DNA of 64,000 nt, taken from Poecilobothrus nobilitatus (Eukaryota; Arthropoda; Insecta; Diptera; Dolichopodidae). The stretch is taken from NCBI GenBank assembly GCA_947095535.1, contig OX352772.1:217545346-217609345 (forward strand), in the 5' to 3' direction. A program made the position numbers and the translations under genes. The notes under the pieces are model-generated. The model saw nothing but the letters and a program-made list of their open reading frames with translations. It was not told where the DNA came from and made no database searches. Positions 35,099 to 48,170 of the stretch are shown one piece after another; position 1 is the stretch's first letter; each line of letters starts with the position of its first letter.

Positions 35099-35322
35099 GT
35101 GAAAAAATTAGAGGAACTCAATGCCATTTTAGGGCCTAAGTTTTCTCGTACCTTACATTCAATGAAGATAGATTTACGGGAATTACATGGTTGGACTGTG
35201 GTAATTATCCCTATAATTAATTCTCTTAACTTTAAATTATAATTCTATTTAATTTAAAAATAAACTTTTTTTTAATTTACGGTGAGAAAGATGAAATTTG
35301 TCAAAAAAAATGTAAAGAAGCC
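35099..35322 (+). pseudogene. ITPA gene fragment, truncated, U5 left copy
   Basis: Block one and the intron remain, but the acceptor AAG has become ACG (ttacggtgag). Block two breaks off after KKCKEA at agaagc, where it joins the inside of MITE-1. Block three is gone. Confidence 0.72.
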
Positions 35323-35335
35323 TCGAAAACTTTGA

Positions 35336-35374
35336 TATAAACTTGTACCTCGACTTTTGATATAAACTTAAACT
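35336..35374. other. Templated filler at the duplication junction
   Basis: These 39 bases lie between the two copies. They include ataaacttgtacctcg, copied from sequence about 46 bp to the right (35384-35399), and a second copy of tttgatataaactt. Filler built from neighbouring words is a sign of repeated template switching or polymerase-theta end joining. Confidence 0.82.
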
Positions 35375-35940
35375 TCACTATAATAAACTTGTACCTCGTC
35401 TGACTTATATTTTATATTTTGTATAGTAATTGCTAGTTCACTTACCGAATTTGCTTTAATGTTGGAAATCATCTTGTAGATTTCTGATGGTTCAGCATCC
35501 GGTCTATACCTCATTTTCAGGATTAACTTGATTGTTTCCCAATCTGATGGATCTGGGATGTTGATTATGCTATTTTTTGCTTCACCTTGAATTCTTTCAA
35601 AGTAAATAGCTCGAGTAATTGATTTTTTTGATTCCTCATCTGCTACTGTTGCTAGCTGGTATTCTACGTTGCTGATGAAAGAATTGATGCTAATGTCCCC
35701 TTTTCCAGTAAAGGTTGACATGTACTGTACTGTTTTATTAATGTTATGGTTAGGTGTTATTGTTGGTGCTGCTTGCAATATTGGTTGTTGATTTGTATGC
35801 ATATTTCTGATCTGCTCCGTTAATGCTTGGATTTGCATTTGCTGTTGTTGTAGTTGTTGTACGAGTTCTAATTGTTGATGTTGATCCATTTCTACGATGT
35901 CGATGTTTCTATTTATATCAAATTGTTTAGCTCTACTCAT
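35368..35940 (-). pseudogene. Truncated gag, duplicated copy
   Basis: This holds the N-terminal 186 or so residues of gag, then a few residues from the junction filler, then a stop. It differs from the full copy at one residue near position 44 (Ile for His). It has its own leader, primer site and LTR to the right but no pol or 3' LTR. Confidence 0.88.
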
Positions 35941-36257
35941 AAAATTTGGTTTATTATTTATTAAATTAAGCTTTTTTTTATTCTAGAAATATTCTGTTGA
36001 AGCAATATTGGCCCGAATATTCTAGATTTCACTTTTCTTTAATATTTTTGTTTTTATTTTACCGGTGTTAATAAAAGTTTTATTTAAAAAATTTTACTTT
36101 ATTATTTACCGATCGATTCGTTTCACTGAATAGTTTTTTCTTAATATATACCACTCTTGTGCTTTAAGCAGACTCACTTAAAGTTTGCGAAGAAAAAAGT
36201 CTTATTTCACAGAAAATGTTTTGTATATATATTTAAAACTATCCTACCGACTGCGCC

Positions 36258-36850
36258 AATTTTGTATTCGATTGTTGGATTATTTAAAAAAAAACAACAA
36301 TGATTTATTTATTTTATTTAATTGTAGAACTTTATTTAATATTTTAATATTACAGTTAATCGTCTGGAATGTTAATTAGAACTAAACTTATTTTGTACTT
36401 TCACAAGTATTTATACTACATCTTTATCTATTAAAATATAATTACTAAATGATAAATATGTACCTATTTCATCATTTAGTTTACAAAACTATTTATTACT
36501 TTATTTTCTAATTATTACAAAGATTCATGTTTTGATCCTGTTTAATCTTTATTTATAAATTATTACTAAATGATAAATACTTATTTAATCATTTAGTTTA
36601 CAAAATTTGTTTTATTACTTTTACAAATATTCATGTTTGATCATGATAATATTGATCGTTTAGTTACATTTATTTATTTTCAATAATAAAGATCCTTTCT
36701 TTGTTATTATTTTATTATTTGTTATTTACTTTCTTAGATATAGCTGTTAATACTTCAGCATATCTATTATCAAAACATGATTTGTCTTGTTTTGAATTTA
36801 GAGGTATATTATCTATATTTGTATGTGTATTTGTATGCATATACATAACT
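36258..36850 (-). repeat. Third LTR copy (from the tandem duplication)
   Basis: This 593-bp LTR has CGCG after it (36851-36854) but no partner. The base pattern near 36535 (ttttgatcctg) is intermediate between the two other LTRs. Confidence 0.9.
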
Positions 36851-37804
36851 CGCGTATGAATAATTTCATAATTGATGTGAGTCGCGATTATAGCCATAAA
36901 GTGTGTAGAAAATTTTAAAGTATGAAAATAGTCTCGACGTATACTATTACGATATTGAGGCAATTTATCTTAAGAAGCTTTTAAAATAAAAAATTTAAAG
37001 GAAGACAATTTTTTAAATGCATACTTATGAATGAAAATACTATATTTTAAAATATTTTTCTTTAATGAATTATGTAAAAAAGATGCGACTTGGACCAAAT
37101 TGAATAAAGTTAATCGTTTTTGTGTTATTTTCAAATTTATAGTCGGCCCCCTACTTTTTCCATAAGACTGCGTGTAAATTTGTTAAAAGCTGTCCCCTTA
37201 TTAAGCTTTTACTCTCTGCACTTCATGGCCTGATAATTGATGTGAGTCTCGTTAAAAACGTATAAAAAAAAGTTTTTTTGATATACGCTAAAAGCATACG
37301 ATAAAAATCATAGTCCAAAGTTTCATAATACTAACACTATTAAAACTATCGGAGATAGCGTGAATCGTACGATAAATTTTTTCATAATAAGGGGGTAAAA
37401 TTTTGAATAACCTTAATTAAATTAAATCTTAATTTAAAAAAAAAAAATATCAATTATTAAGTAATACAAAAACTTAAAATCTCTGAATGAAACTGGTTAT
37501 AGAAAACTGCTTATTTTAATAAATATAAGCAGCTGAGTGAACGAAATCTATACATATTATAAAATTGCATATATATTGTTTTGATTAAATACCTCAAGAT
37601 AGGAAAACACATAAGAAGAAAAGAAACAACCATACCTAACTTCCCATCTGTTAATTAATATATCTAGCTAGCAACATAACAAAATTTTTCATCGGCTGTT
37701 TAACAGAAATACATTTTCATCTAGAGGCGACGTCATACCTTTTTTCATCGCCTAAGTCTATGAAATGAGAATAAGAGAATATGGGTGTTCGTTTTATTTT
37801 TATT

Positions 37805-38030
37805 ATTCATTACTATCATTGTTACTATTATTAATATTATTACTATTATTATTACTAATATTTTTATTATTGTTATTATTAATGTAATTATTATTATCAT
37901 TAATTATATGATATACATTATTACGATATGAAATTACTACACATTTTTTATTTATACGACCGGACCGGGGTTTGAACCCAAGATCCTTCGATTGAAAGGT
38001 TGACGACTTAACCACTGCGCCATGAGTCAG
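37805..38030 (-). repeat. tRNA-derived SINE-like repeat, U5 right copy
   Basis: This is the duplicate of 33835-34060 with the same A and B boxes. It is present only through the tandem duplication. Confidence 0.6.
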
Positions 38031-39068
38031 ATAACTCATAACAGAATTGACTAAATTTGTTTTATATGAAATTCAAAAGGGTTGTACAAGAAATTTACAT
38101 AACAAATAACAAATTTATGAAAATTAACATAATAATTTTTTTTTTATATACTAGAATTGGAATTTCTTAAATTGGTAGGAGGAATTGTTAGAGACAGCCC
38201 CAAACTATAGAAAATTTAAATCTCATAATATAAGAGTTAATAATTTTAGATTTTCAATATAAAAATGTAAAAATTTAAATTTCATTTTCAATATAAAAAT
38301 GTAAAAATTTAAATTTCATTTTCAATATAAAAATGTCAAAATTTTAATAGTTTGTATAAAGATAAGATTTTGCATTTACATATAGAATTTACTAAAAATG
38401 TTGCCATTTACGTTTAGAATCAATTAAATATTGAAATAAATGATAAAATATGTTTATTTTTTCATTTAAAAAAGTTAACATTAATTTATTTACGTTTTCA
38501 ATACAAAGATGTAAATAAATTTTTATTTTATGTAAATTTGAATTATCTGTAACTACCTGAATATTTTTTGTACAACCCTTTTTCATTATTTAAAAATTCC
38601 ATTTTGATTTTTGGACAAATTTTACAATGGCAATTCTTTTTATATATTTATATAAAAAAAATAATAGGAATGGATTAAAACGTCAAAATGCAGTCGACAA
38701 TTATTTTCTTAACAAAATGTTCATTTTTATATGAAAAAATTTAAAAATATTATTTTCGCGAAAAATAATGGAAAGAATTTATTTTGTTTTACAAATTTAA
38801 ATTCTAACGGGGAAGGACTATTGAATTTGGTCTTTTTTGGGTGAGTTCTGCACTCGTGGCCTTTTTTTAGCTGGGTTAGACATCATATACTCGTACATAC
38901 CCACGGGTGGTTGACTTAAAACATTTTTATTTTTTGGCAAAAATGCTGGAAAAGTCAAAGTATTTCCTCAATTTCAAAAAAAGCGCCATATTTTTATTAC
39001 CGCCATATGAATTCTTTTAAATTGTCAAATACATATGACTGTCTAGCCTTGGGTTTTGAATCCATTAT

Positions 39069-39292
39069 GTGAAAAAATTAGAGGAACTCAATGCCATTTT
39101 AGGGCCTAAGTTTTCTCGTACCTTACATTCAATGAAGATAGATTTACGGGAATTACATGGTTGGACTGTGGTAATTATCCCTATAATTAATTCTCTTAAC
39201 TTTAAATTATAATTCTATTTAATTTAAAAATAAACTTTTTTTTAATTTACGGTGAGAAAGATGAAATTTGTCAAAAAAAATGTAAAGAAGCC
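39069..39292 (+). pseudogene. ITPA gene fragment, truncated, U5 right copy
   Basis: This is the duplicate of 35099-35322, with the same lost acceptor and the same truncation after KKCKEA. Confidence 0.72.
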
Positions 39293-39814
39293 TCGAAAAC
39301 TTTGACAGCTGAAATGAATTACATTATTTCTTATGGTACTTGGCCAAATATACAAAGTATTCAAAGTATGTTAGCAAACGAAGCAAAGTACAGATTTGAC
39401 GAATTTTCAATTCCGTACTTTGTGTTGAAACTTTGACATTCGATATTTGAAATTTTTTACATAAACAATAAAAAAATTTGAACAGGTAGGAAAAATTCTA
39501 AATAGTTAGGAATAGGTGAAAATTTCATACAATCCATAAATTTGACGATTGCTATAAATGTCCCGAACCCACAATCTTCTCCTATTTGCTACTGAATACA
39601 AACATTTGTACGTTTCATATAAAATGATTACTATATATAATTTCTAAAATTTTGTTTATATCCATTTCAGAAAAAATAAATTCAACAAAAGTCAAAGCAA
39701 ATAATGCAAAGTAATAATTGGGCCAGTATTTACTTTGTTAACTTTACTTCATTTTGATACTTTAAAAAAGTATTGAAATTAAAGGAAGCAAAGTAAGCAT
39801 TGGGCCCATCACCT
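39293..39814. mobile_element. MITE-1, left end deleted, U5
   Basis: The right inverted end and TTA (39815-39817) remain. The left end was removed by the deletion that truncated the ITPA fragment. There is no fold-back here, unlike U4 and U8. Confidence 0.65.
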
Positions 39815-39889
39815 TTAGAGCCGTATGTTTGCATACGTATAATTTTTCTCTGATAATACCAGATCAGTCTCAAATCTCAATAGCATTTA

Positions 39890-41261
39890 AGAGACTTACA
39901 GGTTTAAACTTGAAATCGTATGTTGACACTTAGATAAAATTGAAGGGAAAACTAGTACCAAAATATATTGAAGGCACATCCACCCACACGTACAAAAATC
40001 AAAATCACACATTTTATGATTTTTGTACTACATAGTGTTTTTTAATATTAATATAAATAACATAGTTAGGTACATTTATAAATATAGTTAGGTATATAGT
40101 AATAAATATAATTAGGCATATTTTATATATTCAAATATAAATATACATACATACAATATCAATTAGAATAAAACTTCAGTGGTATTACGACCGCTTACTT
40201 GTGGTCTCAGATGTGAACACAAAGTTGATAACAGTCATTCACACAAGCTAATACTTATGTGAACATACGGCCCTAAATGTTGAATGTGTTTTGTTTGGTG
40301 AACATTTTTTATGTTACAAAATTCAAATAAGATTGTAAGATTCCAAGAAGATTATAAAGTGTATAAAGAAAATAATATAATAATACGAAAATCAAAATCA
40401 AAACAATAAGGATAATAATGGCTTGGAAGTAACTGTAGTTACATATATCTATGTATATTCGGCGACGAAGCGTGACTTGACGGAAGCACACTAAGTTATG
40501 ATCTTTTTTTCATAGCGCTTTTATTTTATTTGCGACAACTCACAATCAGTTTTACATTTTGGTTTACTTTAATATTTTGTTTTTCTTCGAAATCTCTTGA
40601 AGATAATAATCTTTCCAAAATATCTTCTATCACACAGTTGCAAGAATCCATTTCGAATATTCTAGGATTGGTATGCATAAAATTAATATAAAATGAACTT
40701 GTTTATTTTCAATTTTACCAATATTAAAATTGAAACAACACTGTTAGTTATCTAAATATTGCAATATTTTAAGTAATCTTAAACGAGTAATGCAAATTTA
40801 TTTAGTAGTGCTCAAATACACTGAATAATACTGCACCATATTGAAAGAGAAAAAATTTTGAATGTTTTATTAATATACATTTAAAATAATAATTAATATC
40901 AAATAACTAATCAACAGTCCTGTAAAATAACTAAAAACAAAAAAAAAAAATAATCAAAAATTTTCTAAAAATATAAAAACAAACAAAAGCCAAAAAATAA
41001 AGAATGCTTAAATCTAACTCATTATTTGTTTACTATTTTTTCCTCTTTTTTACCTACAAAAATCAAAATCAAGTATCAGAAATATCAATATCAACAGCTA
41101 GTCTAATTCTAGACTTCTAGTTCTAGTAGCACATATTACATAATATTATTCTTATTTTTTTGCTATCAATTATCATCATTAATCAATCGGCAACCATCAC
41201 CGTTCACCCCCCTAACCAATCAGCAATCGGAAAGAAAAATGAATTCATACGTATAAATTAT
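39890..41261. other. U5 3' part: empty P site, decayed hairpin, mosaic tail
   Basis: The P target reads gcatttaagagactta, uninterrupted. The tail starts as type I and ends with words of type II (agaatgcttaaatctaac), which shows that the two tail types share their right part. No gene was seen. Confidence 0.5.
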
Positions 41262-42194
41262 ACATTAGTATGTAATTATTTTTAACTGAATGTTTTTTTA
41301 ATTGAGTTTTAGTAAAAGTTGTTGCAGTTTTTAATTTTTTGTGGATTTATTTTTTTACGGAAGGACTCATTCCGTTCAATATATGAAGCCTTCGGTTTTA
41401 ATTATATAATCGGTTTGTTTTACTTTTTTAATATTTTTAAATTTTTAAACATGGTACGTATTAAGTTCTGTGTTCCTTTTTGTAGCGTTAATTAAATAAA
41501 ATATATAGATTTCAATAGCTAAACTCCTACTTACATTTTTATAAATTTTAAAAAATTTAAAAATATCTCTATCATACACAATTTTAAACCCGATAAAAAA
41601 ATGCGTTAAATTCGATAAATGCAATTTTCATAATATGATAAACCAGCGTACATATATTAAAAACCTATAAAAAAACTTTTTTTTGAAATACGATAAAAAT
41701 CATAACCCAAAGTTTCATAATACTAAAACCTTTAAAACTATCGGAGATAGCGTGAATCGTACGATAAATTTTTTCATAATAAACGGGTAAAATTTTGAAT
41801 AACCTTAATTAAATTAAATCTTAATTTAAAAAAAAAATATATCAATTATTAAGTAATACAAAAACTTAAAATCTCTGAATGAAACTGATTATAAAAAACT
41901 GCTTTATATTATTTTAATAAATATAAACAGCTGAGTGAACGAAATGTGTACATATTATAAAATTGCATATATATTTTTTTGATTGAATACCTCAAGATAG
42001 GAAAACACATGAGAAGAAAAGAAACAACTATACCTAACTTCCCATCTGTTAATTAATATATCTAGCTACCAACATAACAAAATTTTTAATCGCCTGTCTA
42101 ACAGAAATACATTTTCATCTAGAGGCGACGTCATACCTTTTTTCATCGCCTAAGTCTATGAAATGAGTCTAAGCGAATATGGGTGTTCGTTTTA

Positions 42195-42409
42195 TTTTTA
42201 TTATTCATTACTATCATTATTACTATTATTATTACTATTATTTTTATTATTGTTATTATTAATGTAATTATTATTATTAATAATTATACGATATACATTA
42301 TTACGATATGAAATTACTACACATTTTTTATTTATACGACCGGACTGGGGTTTGAACCAAGATCCTTCGATTGAAAGTTTGACGACTTAATCACTGCACC
42401 ATGAGTCAG
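42195..42409 (-). repeat. tRNA-derived SINE-like repeat, decayed, U6
   Basis: It has the same damaged A and B boxes as U2, with the head at 42338-42409. Confidence 0.55.
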
Positions 42410-43424
42410 ATAACTCATAACAGAATTGACTAAATTTGCTTTATATGAAATTCAAAAGGGTTGTGCAAGAAATTTAGATAACAAATAACAAATTTATGAA
42501 AATTAACATAATAATTTTTTTTTATATACTAGAATTGGAATTTCTTAAATTGTTAGGAGGAATTGTTAGCGACAGCCCCAAACCATAGAAAATTTAATTC
42601 TCATAATATAAGAGTTAATAATTTTAGGTTTTCAATATAAAAATGTAAAAATTTAAATTTCATTTTCAATATAAAAATGTAAAAATTTAAATTTCATTTT
42701 CAATATAAAAATGTCAAAATTTTAATAGTTTGTATAAAGATAAGATTTTGCATTTACATATAGAATTTACTAAAAATGTCGCCATTTACGTTTCGAATCA
42801 ATTTAATATTGAAATAAATGATAAAATATGTTTATTTTTTCATTTAAAAAAGTTAAAATTAATTTATTTACGTTTTCAATACAAAGATGAAAATAATTTT
42901 TTATTTTATGTAAATTTGAATTATCTGTAACTACCTGTATATTTTTTGTACAACCCTTTTTTATTATTTAAAAATTCCATTTTGATTTTTAGACAAATTA
43001 TACAATGGCTATTCTTTCCATTTATGTATATAAAAAAAAATAATAGGAATGAATCAAAACGTCAAAATGCAGTCGACAATTATTTTCTTAACAAAATGTT
43101 CATTTTTATATGAAAAAATTTAAAAATATTATTTTCGCGAAAAATAATGGAAAAGAATTTATTTTGTTTTACAAATTTAAATTCTAACGGGGAAGGACTA
43201 TTGAATTTGGTATTTTTTGGGTGAGTTTCTGCACTCGTGGCCTTTTTTTAGCTGGGTTAGACGTCATATACTAGTACATGCCCACGGTTGGTTGACCTGA
43301 AACATTTTTTTGCTGGAAAAATGCTGGAAAGTCAAAGTATTTCCACTCAATGTCAAAAATAGCGCCATATGAATTTTTTTAAATTGGCAAAAGTTATATG
43401 TCTAGCCAGTTTTGAATCCATTAT

Positions 43425-43771
43425 GCGAAAAAATTAGAGGAACTCAATGCCATTTTAGGACCTAAGTTTTCTCGTACCTTACAATAAAAGAAGATAGATT
43501 CACGGGAATTACAAGTTTGGACTGTGGTAATTATCCGTATAATTAATTCTCTTAACTTTAAATTATAATTCTATTTAATTTAAAAATAAACTTTTTTTTA
43601 ATTTAAGGTTAGATAGATGAAATTTTTCAAAAAAAATGTAAAGAAGCATTAAAACAAGTAAAGGGTACTGTTTTGGTTGAAGACACATGTTTACGGGAGG
43701 ACTGTACAAAATGCTCGAAGGCTGGGAAGGAAAATCAGCTCAAGCTGCTTGTACTTTAGCATATTGTGAAG
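43425..43771 (+). pseudogene. ITPA gene fragment, U6
   Basis: It matches U2, including TAG at the start of block two (43608-43610). Block three (MLEGW ... AYCEG) is intact as a segment. Confidence 0.75.
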
Positions 43772-44278
43772 GTGAAATTTATAATTGTTAATTTTTATGA
43801 TTGAAATAAAATTTGTTATTACAATATATTTTCCTTTTTTTAATTAAAAATTCGAAAAATAAAATAGGTAATAAATATACGTTTGGCGGCATCTAGTGAT
43901 TTTAAAGTTAAACTGTTTAGTGACATCTATTGGCCTTTTAGATGAAGTAGTTTATTGAAACTAGGAGCACTTCCAGCGATGGCGGCGGTAGCATCTATTA
44001 TTACTATATTGTATTATATATGTAGGTAAATGTATAAATAATAATATTCCACATTCAGCTACCCTTCGCTAATCGCACGAGCCAACGCAGGAAGTTAAGT
44101 TCCAACAAATTTGTTTTATCAAAAATTTAGATAAATCAAACAAATGTCACATATTTCACCGATTGTCAAAAATAGCACCAATATGGTATTTTTTGTTACT
44201 AATTTGTTTTTGTTACCTCTATTATAAAATTTTTTAAATTGTCAAAAGTCATATGTTATAGTCAGTTTTGAATCGAAT

Positions 44279-44920
44279 GGGCCTTTCCACACGGGTAGTG
44301 TCCTCTTTCGTCATTTTTTACTTTTACCTTCGTTTCATACCCTCTTGCCTATAAACTAAATTTGTGGTGGGGATTTTTAGGAGTAATTTTTTAAACCAAA
44401 ATTTTAGAGTTTAAAAATTTAGTCCACTAACACAAACAAAAACTCAAATAAAAATTTTTATGAGGGTCAAAAAAATTTTATGTGTACATACGTTTCATTC
44501 TCGTTTGGAAAATTAAAGAAAAGAGTTTTTGAAACGGTCGCAGCAAATTTTTAAAAAAGTAAAGTGATTTTTGATCTTTCACTTGATGAAATTATTAAAA
44601 TATATTCTATTGACAAAAAGAAATTATGTGCACAGTACAGATTTTATTCTATTTCTAGGTACATACATATATAATATATATTATTTAAAAATTACAGGCA
44701 AAAAAATCTTATGTTACTTAAATACAAAAAAAAATTTATTTGTTTTATGCGTGCTTTTTTTTTATATTTATTATCTACCTCTCGCAACAAATTTTGTTTT
44801 AAAATGAAATATTTACACACACATATAAAAGTAACGACTATCGAGAGGAACAGTGTGGAAATAAAAAAAAGAGGAAAGTAGTCACGAAACGAAAGAGGAC
44901 ACTACTCGTCTGGAAAGGCC
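44279..44920. mobile_element. MITE-2, private insertion in U6
   Basis: The inverted ends of about 30 bp read GGGCCTTTCCACACGGGTAG and, inward from the right, GGCCTTTCCAGACGAGTAG, continuing as TGTCCTCTTTCG on both sides. U2 shows the empty site gaatagcaatt. The flanks gaat and aaat suggest a 3-bp AAT duplication, compatible with PIF/Harbinger. It has no coding capacity; the open frame inside (44571-44807) has no recognised similarity. Presence in one unit only makes it the youngest small element. Confidence 0.75.
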
Positions 44921-44932
44921 AAATAGCAATTA

Positions 44933-45493
44933 AGGTGATGGCCCAATGTTTACTTTCCTTCCTTTACTTCCATCGAAAACTTTGACGGCTGAAATGAATT
45001 ACATTATTTCCTGTGGTACTTGGCCAAATATACAAAGTATTCAAAGTATGTTAGCAAAAGAAGCAAAGTACCGATTTGACGACTTTTCAATTCCGTACTT
45101 TGCGTTGAAACTTTGACATGTGATATTTGAATTTTTTACATAAACAATAAAAAAATTTGAATAGGTTGGAAAAATTCTAAATAGTTGAGAATAGGTGGAA
45201 ATTTCGTACAATCCATGAATTTGACGATTGCTATAAATGTCCCGAACCCACAATCTTCTTCTATTTGCTACTGATTACAAACATTTGTACGTTTCATATA
45301 AAATGATTACTATATATAATTTCTAAAATTTTGTTTATATCCATTCCAGAAAAAATAAATTCAACAAAAGTCAAAGCAAATAATGCAAAGTAATCATTGG
45401 GCCAGTATTTACTTTGTTAAGTTTGCTTCGTTTTGATACTTTGAAAAAGTATTCAAATTAAAGGAAGCAAAGTAAGCATTGGGCCCATCACCT
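44933..45493. mobile_element. MITE-1, U6 copy
   Basis: This is a complete 561-bp copy with TTA flanks, 12 bp to the right of MITE-2. Confidence 0.7.
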
Positions 45494-46064
45494 TTAGAGC
45501 CGTATGTTTGCATACGTATAATTTTTCGCTGATAATACCAGATCAGTCTCAAATCTCAATAGCATTTGAGAGACTTACAGGTTTAAACTTGAAATCGTAT
45601 GTTGACACTGAGATAAAATTGAACGAAAAACTAGTACCAAAATATATTGAAGGCACATCCACCCACAAGTACAATAATCATAAAATTACCCATTTTATGA
45701 TTTTTGTACTACATAGTGTTTTTTAATATGTTATTAATATAAATAACATAGTTAGGTACAATTATAAATATAGTTAGGTATATAGTAATAAATATAATTA
45801 GGCATATTTTATATATTCAAATATAAATATACATACATACAATATTAATTAGAATAAAACTTCAGCGGTATTACTACCACTTACTTGTGGTCTCAGATGT
45901 GAACACAAAGTTGATAACAGTCATTCACACAAGTTAATACTTATGTGAACATACGGTCCTAAATGTTTAATGTGTTTTGTTTTGTGAACATTTCTTATTA
46001 CAAAATTCAAATAAGATTGTAAGATTCCAATAAGATTATAAAGTGCATAAAAAAAAATAATAAG

Positions 46065-46497
46065 GGTGCAAAATTTTGCACCGTAGCATATTTCAATTTT
46101 TTGACAGTTAAAGTACACAATTTGTTGTTGTTTTCATGTATAAAAAAGTGCAAAATTTTGCAAGACTATGCAAGACCTTAAACTCTATTGCACATTTGTG
46201 CAAGACCATTGCAAAGTTTTTTTATATATTTTTGTAAGCGTTATATTAGATAAAAATTTAAAAAATGCCGAAAAAAAGTGGGAAAAAAATTATTTCTGAT
46301 TATTTATTTAGTCAAGGATATGAAGATATACAAATATCTGAAGTTTTTGGTAAATATATTAAATTTTTATGTAAACAAAACAAGCACATCAGCGATACTT
46401 GCCAGTTCAATAAAATTCATGCTAGGGGTGTTCACGAGTTGGGGCAAATATGTGCTATGGCGCAAAAAAAATTTGCACTTTGCAAAAATACTGCACC
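46065..46497 (+). mobile_element. Palindrome-headed tail element, U6
   Basis: It has the same palindrome (46065-46082) and right end as 13551-13983. This copy keeps the longer frame described in the next entry. Confidence 0.45.
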
Positions 46498-46501
46498 ATA
46501 A
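46265..46501 (+). CDS. Small zinc-finger-like open frame (78 residues), intact copy
   Basis: The product starts MPKKSGKKIISDYLFSQGY and contains Cys-x9-Cys-x5-His-x4-His ending in HARGVH, which loosely resembles a BED-type finger of hAT transposases. In U2 and U9 the codon TGC (46391-46393) is TGA, so only this copy is open. It ends inside the element's right end. It could be a transposase remnant in a non-autonomous element. The family is not identified. Confidence 0.3.
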   Translation: MPKKSGKKIISDYLFSQGYEDIQISEVFGKYIKFLCKQNKHISDTCQFNKIHARGVHELGQICAMAQKKFALCKNTAP

Positions 46502-48170
46502 TGAAAGAGAACAAATTTTGTATGTTTTATTAATATAAATTTAAAATAATAATTAGTATCAGATAACTAATCAACAGTCCTGTAAAATAACTAAAAACAA
46601 AAAAAAAAATGTAATCGAAAATTTTCTAAAAAAATAAAAATAAACAAAGGCCAAAAAATAAAGAATGCTTAAATCTAAGTCATTATTTGTTTACTATTTT
46701 TTCCTCTTTTTTACCTACAAAAATCAAAATCAAGTATCAGAAATATCAATATCAACAGTTAGTCTACTTCTAGACTTCTAGTTCTAGTTGTACATATTAC
46801 ATAATATTATTCTTATTTTTTTGCTATCAATTATCATCATTCATCAATCGGCAACCATCACCATTCACCCACCTAACCAATCACCAATAAATCGCAATCG
46901 GAGAGAAAAATGAATTCATACATATAAATTATAATAATATTTACAAAGAACAACAAATATCAAAAAGAATAAAAAAAAAAGAAATAAAAAATGCTTAAAA
47001 TTTTAAAACTATGTATGAGACATTGTTTTTATTTTCTCTTTGCTTGATACAAAAATCAAACTGAATATGAATCAATATTCAACATAAATCCACTAAAAAT
47101 GAGATGTTCAAACTCATTATTTAACTCAAATTGAAAGTCAACGAAAATTTCAAACAAAATGCAATGACTTTGAATGGCTCATTTTTCTTTCGATATGAAG
47201 ATGGAAGAGAATTTTTTTTATGTATGTAAATAATGTATGACAAACAAAACAAAAAACTGAAGAGAATTTTATGCTTGACAAAAATAGTTTAAAATTTAAA
47301 TACTTTTTATAGGTACAAAAACAACATGAATGTAAATTTTAATGTATCTATTTTAATTATTATGTCAATTGTTGTTCGTTTCGTACGTATAGTACGTTAT
47401 TGTATGTATTCTGAATCCAATCATGTTGGCTTAGTTGAATTATATTGAATAGGTAATACATACATTAGTATGTAATTATTTTTAACTGAATATTTTTTTA
47501 ATTGAGTTTTAGTAAAAGTTGTTGCAGTTTTTAATTTTTAGTGGATTTATTTTTTACGGAAGCACTCATTCCGTTCAATATATGAAGCCTTCGGTTTTAT
47601 TTATATAATCGGTTTGTTTTACGTTTTTAATATTTTTAAATTTTTAAATATGGTACGTATTAAGTTCTGTGTTCCTTTTTGTAGCGATAAGTTAAATAAA
47701 AGATATAGATTTCAATATCTAAATAATATAATAGCTAACTAAGCATTGGGCCCATCACCTTTAGAGCCGTATGTTTGCATACGTATAATTTTTCGCGGAT
47801 AATACCAGATCAGTCTCAAATCTTAATAGCATTTAAGCATAGATATAATAGTTCTTTAGATTGGCTATATAAAAGAAAAATTCAGTCAATTTTGAGTTGT
47901 TTATTGATGTTTATTGATGCTTTTTTTTGTGTAAATTTAAATTTAGTTTCCCCTGGAAACAGTGCCCGCTAAAAATGGAAATTTTGTGCCAAAATTCTTT
48001 GAACTAAAATTTTTTATAAGTAGTTCTTAAATGTAGTGAAATAAAAATAAAACAAGTGTTAAAAAATGAAAAAGAAGTAATAGTGTTTAAATAAAAAAAG
48101 TGTTAAAAAATTAAACTAAAAATTTATTATAAAATATTATACAAGTAAATATAAAATAAAACTAAAAAAC

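Larger units (their letters stand above)
31406..35335. repeat. Tandem duplication, left copy (3.93 kb)
   Basis: The duplicated block spans the first part of gag, leader, primer site, 5' LTR, right half of segment X, SINE, minisatellite and the truncated ITPA fragment. The right copy (35375-39305) differs by only scattered substitutions and a few homopolymer changes, so the event is recent and later than the LTR insertion. Confidence 0.92.
35375..39305. repeat. Tandem duplication, right copy (3.93 kb)
   Basis: It matches 31406-35335 at an offset of 3969-3970. It starts inside gag and ends in the MITE-1 remnant, where the native unit sequence (cagctgaaatg) continues. Confidence 0.92.
26451..41261. 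repeat. Macrosatellite unit U5 (disrupted by LTR element and 4-kb duplication)
   Basis: Removing the LTR element with one CGCG copy and the 3.97-kb duplication leaves about 5.0 kb, close to U9. It contains X, SINE, minisatellite, a truncated ITPA fragment and a 5'-truncated MITE-1. The ITPA and MITE truncations come from one deletion (agaagc joined to ctcgaaaac, 35320-35325), which predates the duplication because both copies have it. The unit ends at about 41261 in another deletion that removes the next unit's start motif. Confidence 0.8.
41262..47324. repeat. Macrosatellite unit U6 (U2-like, with extra MITE-2)
   Basis: The unit start motif is deleted: ataaatta of the U5 tail joins tacattagtatg. 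Beyond that it follows U2 closely, sharing the decayed SINE, the ITPA TAG and the type II tail, but it has three minisatellite copies and a private 642-bp MITE. Confidence 0.85.
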
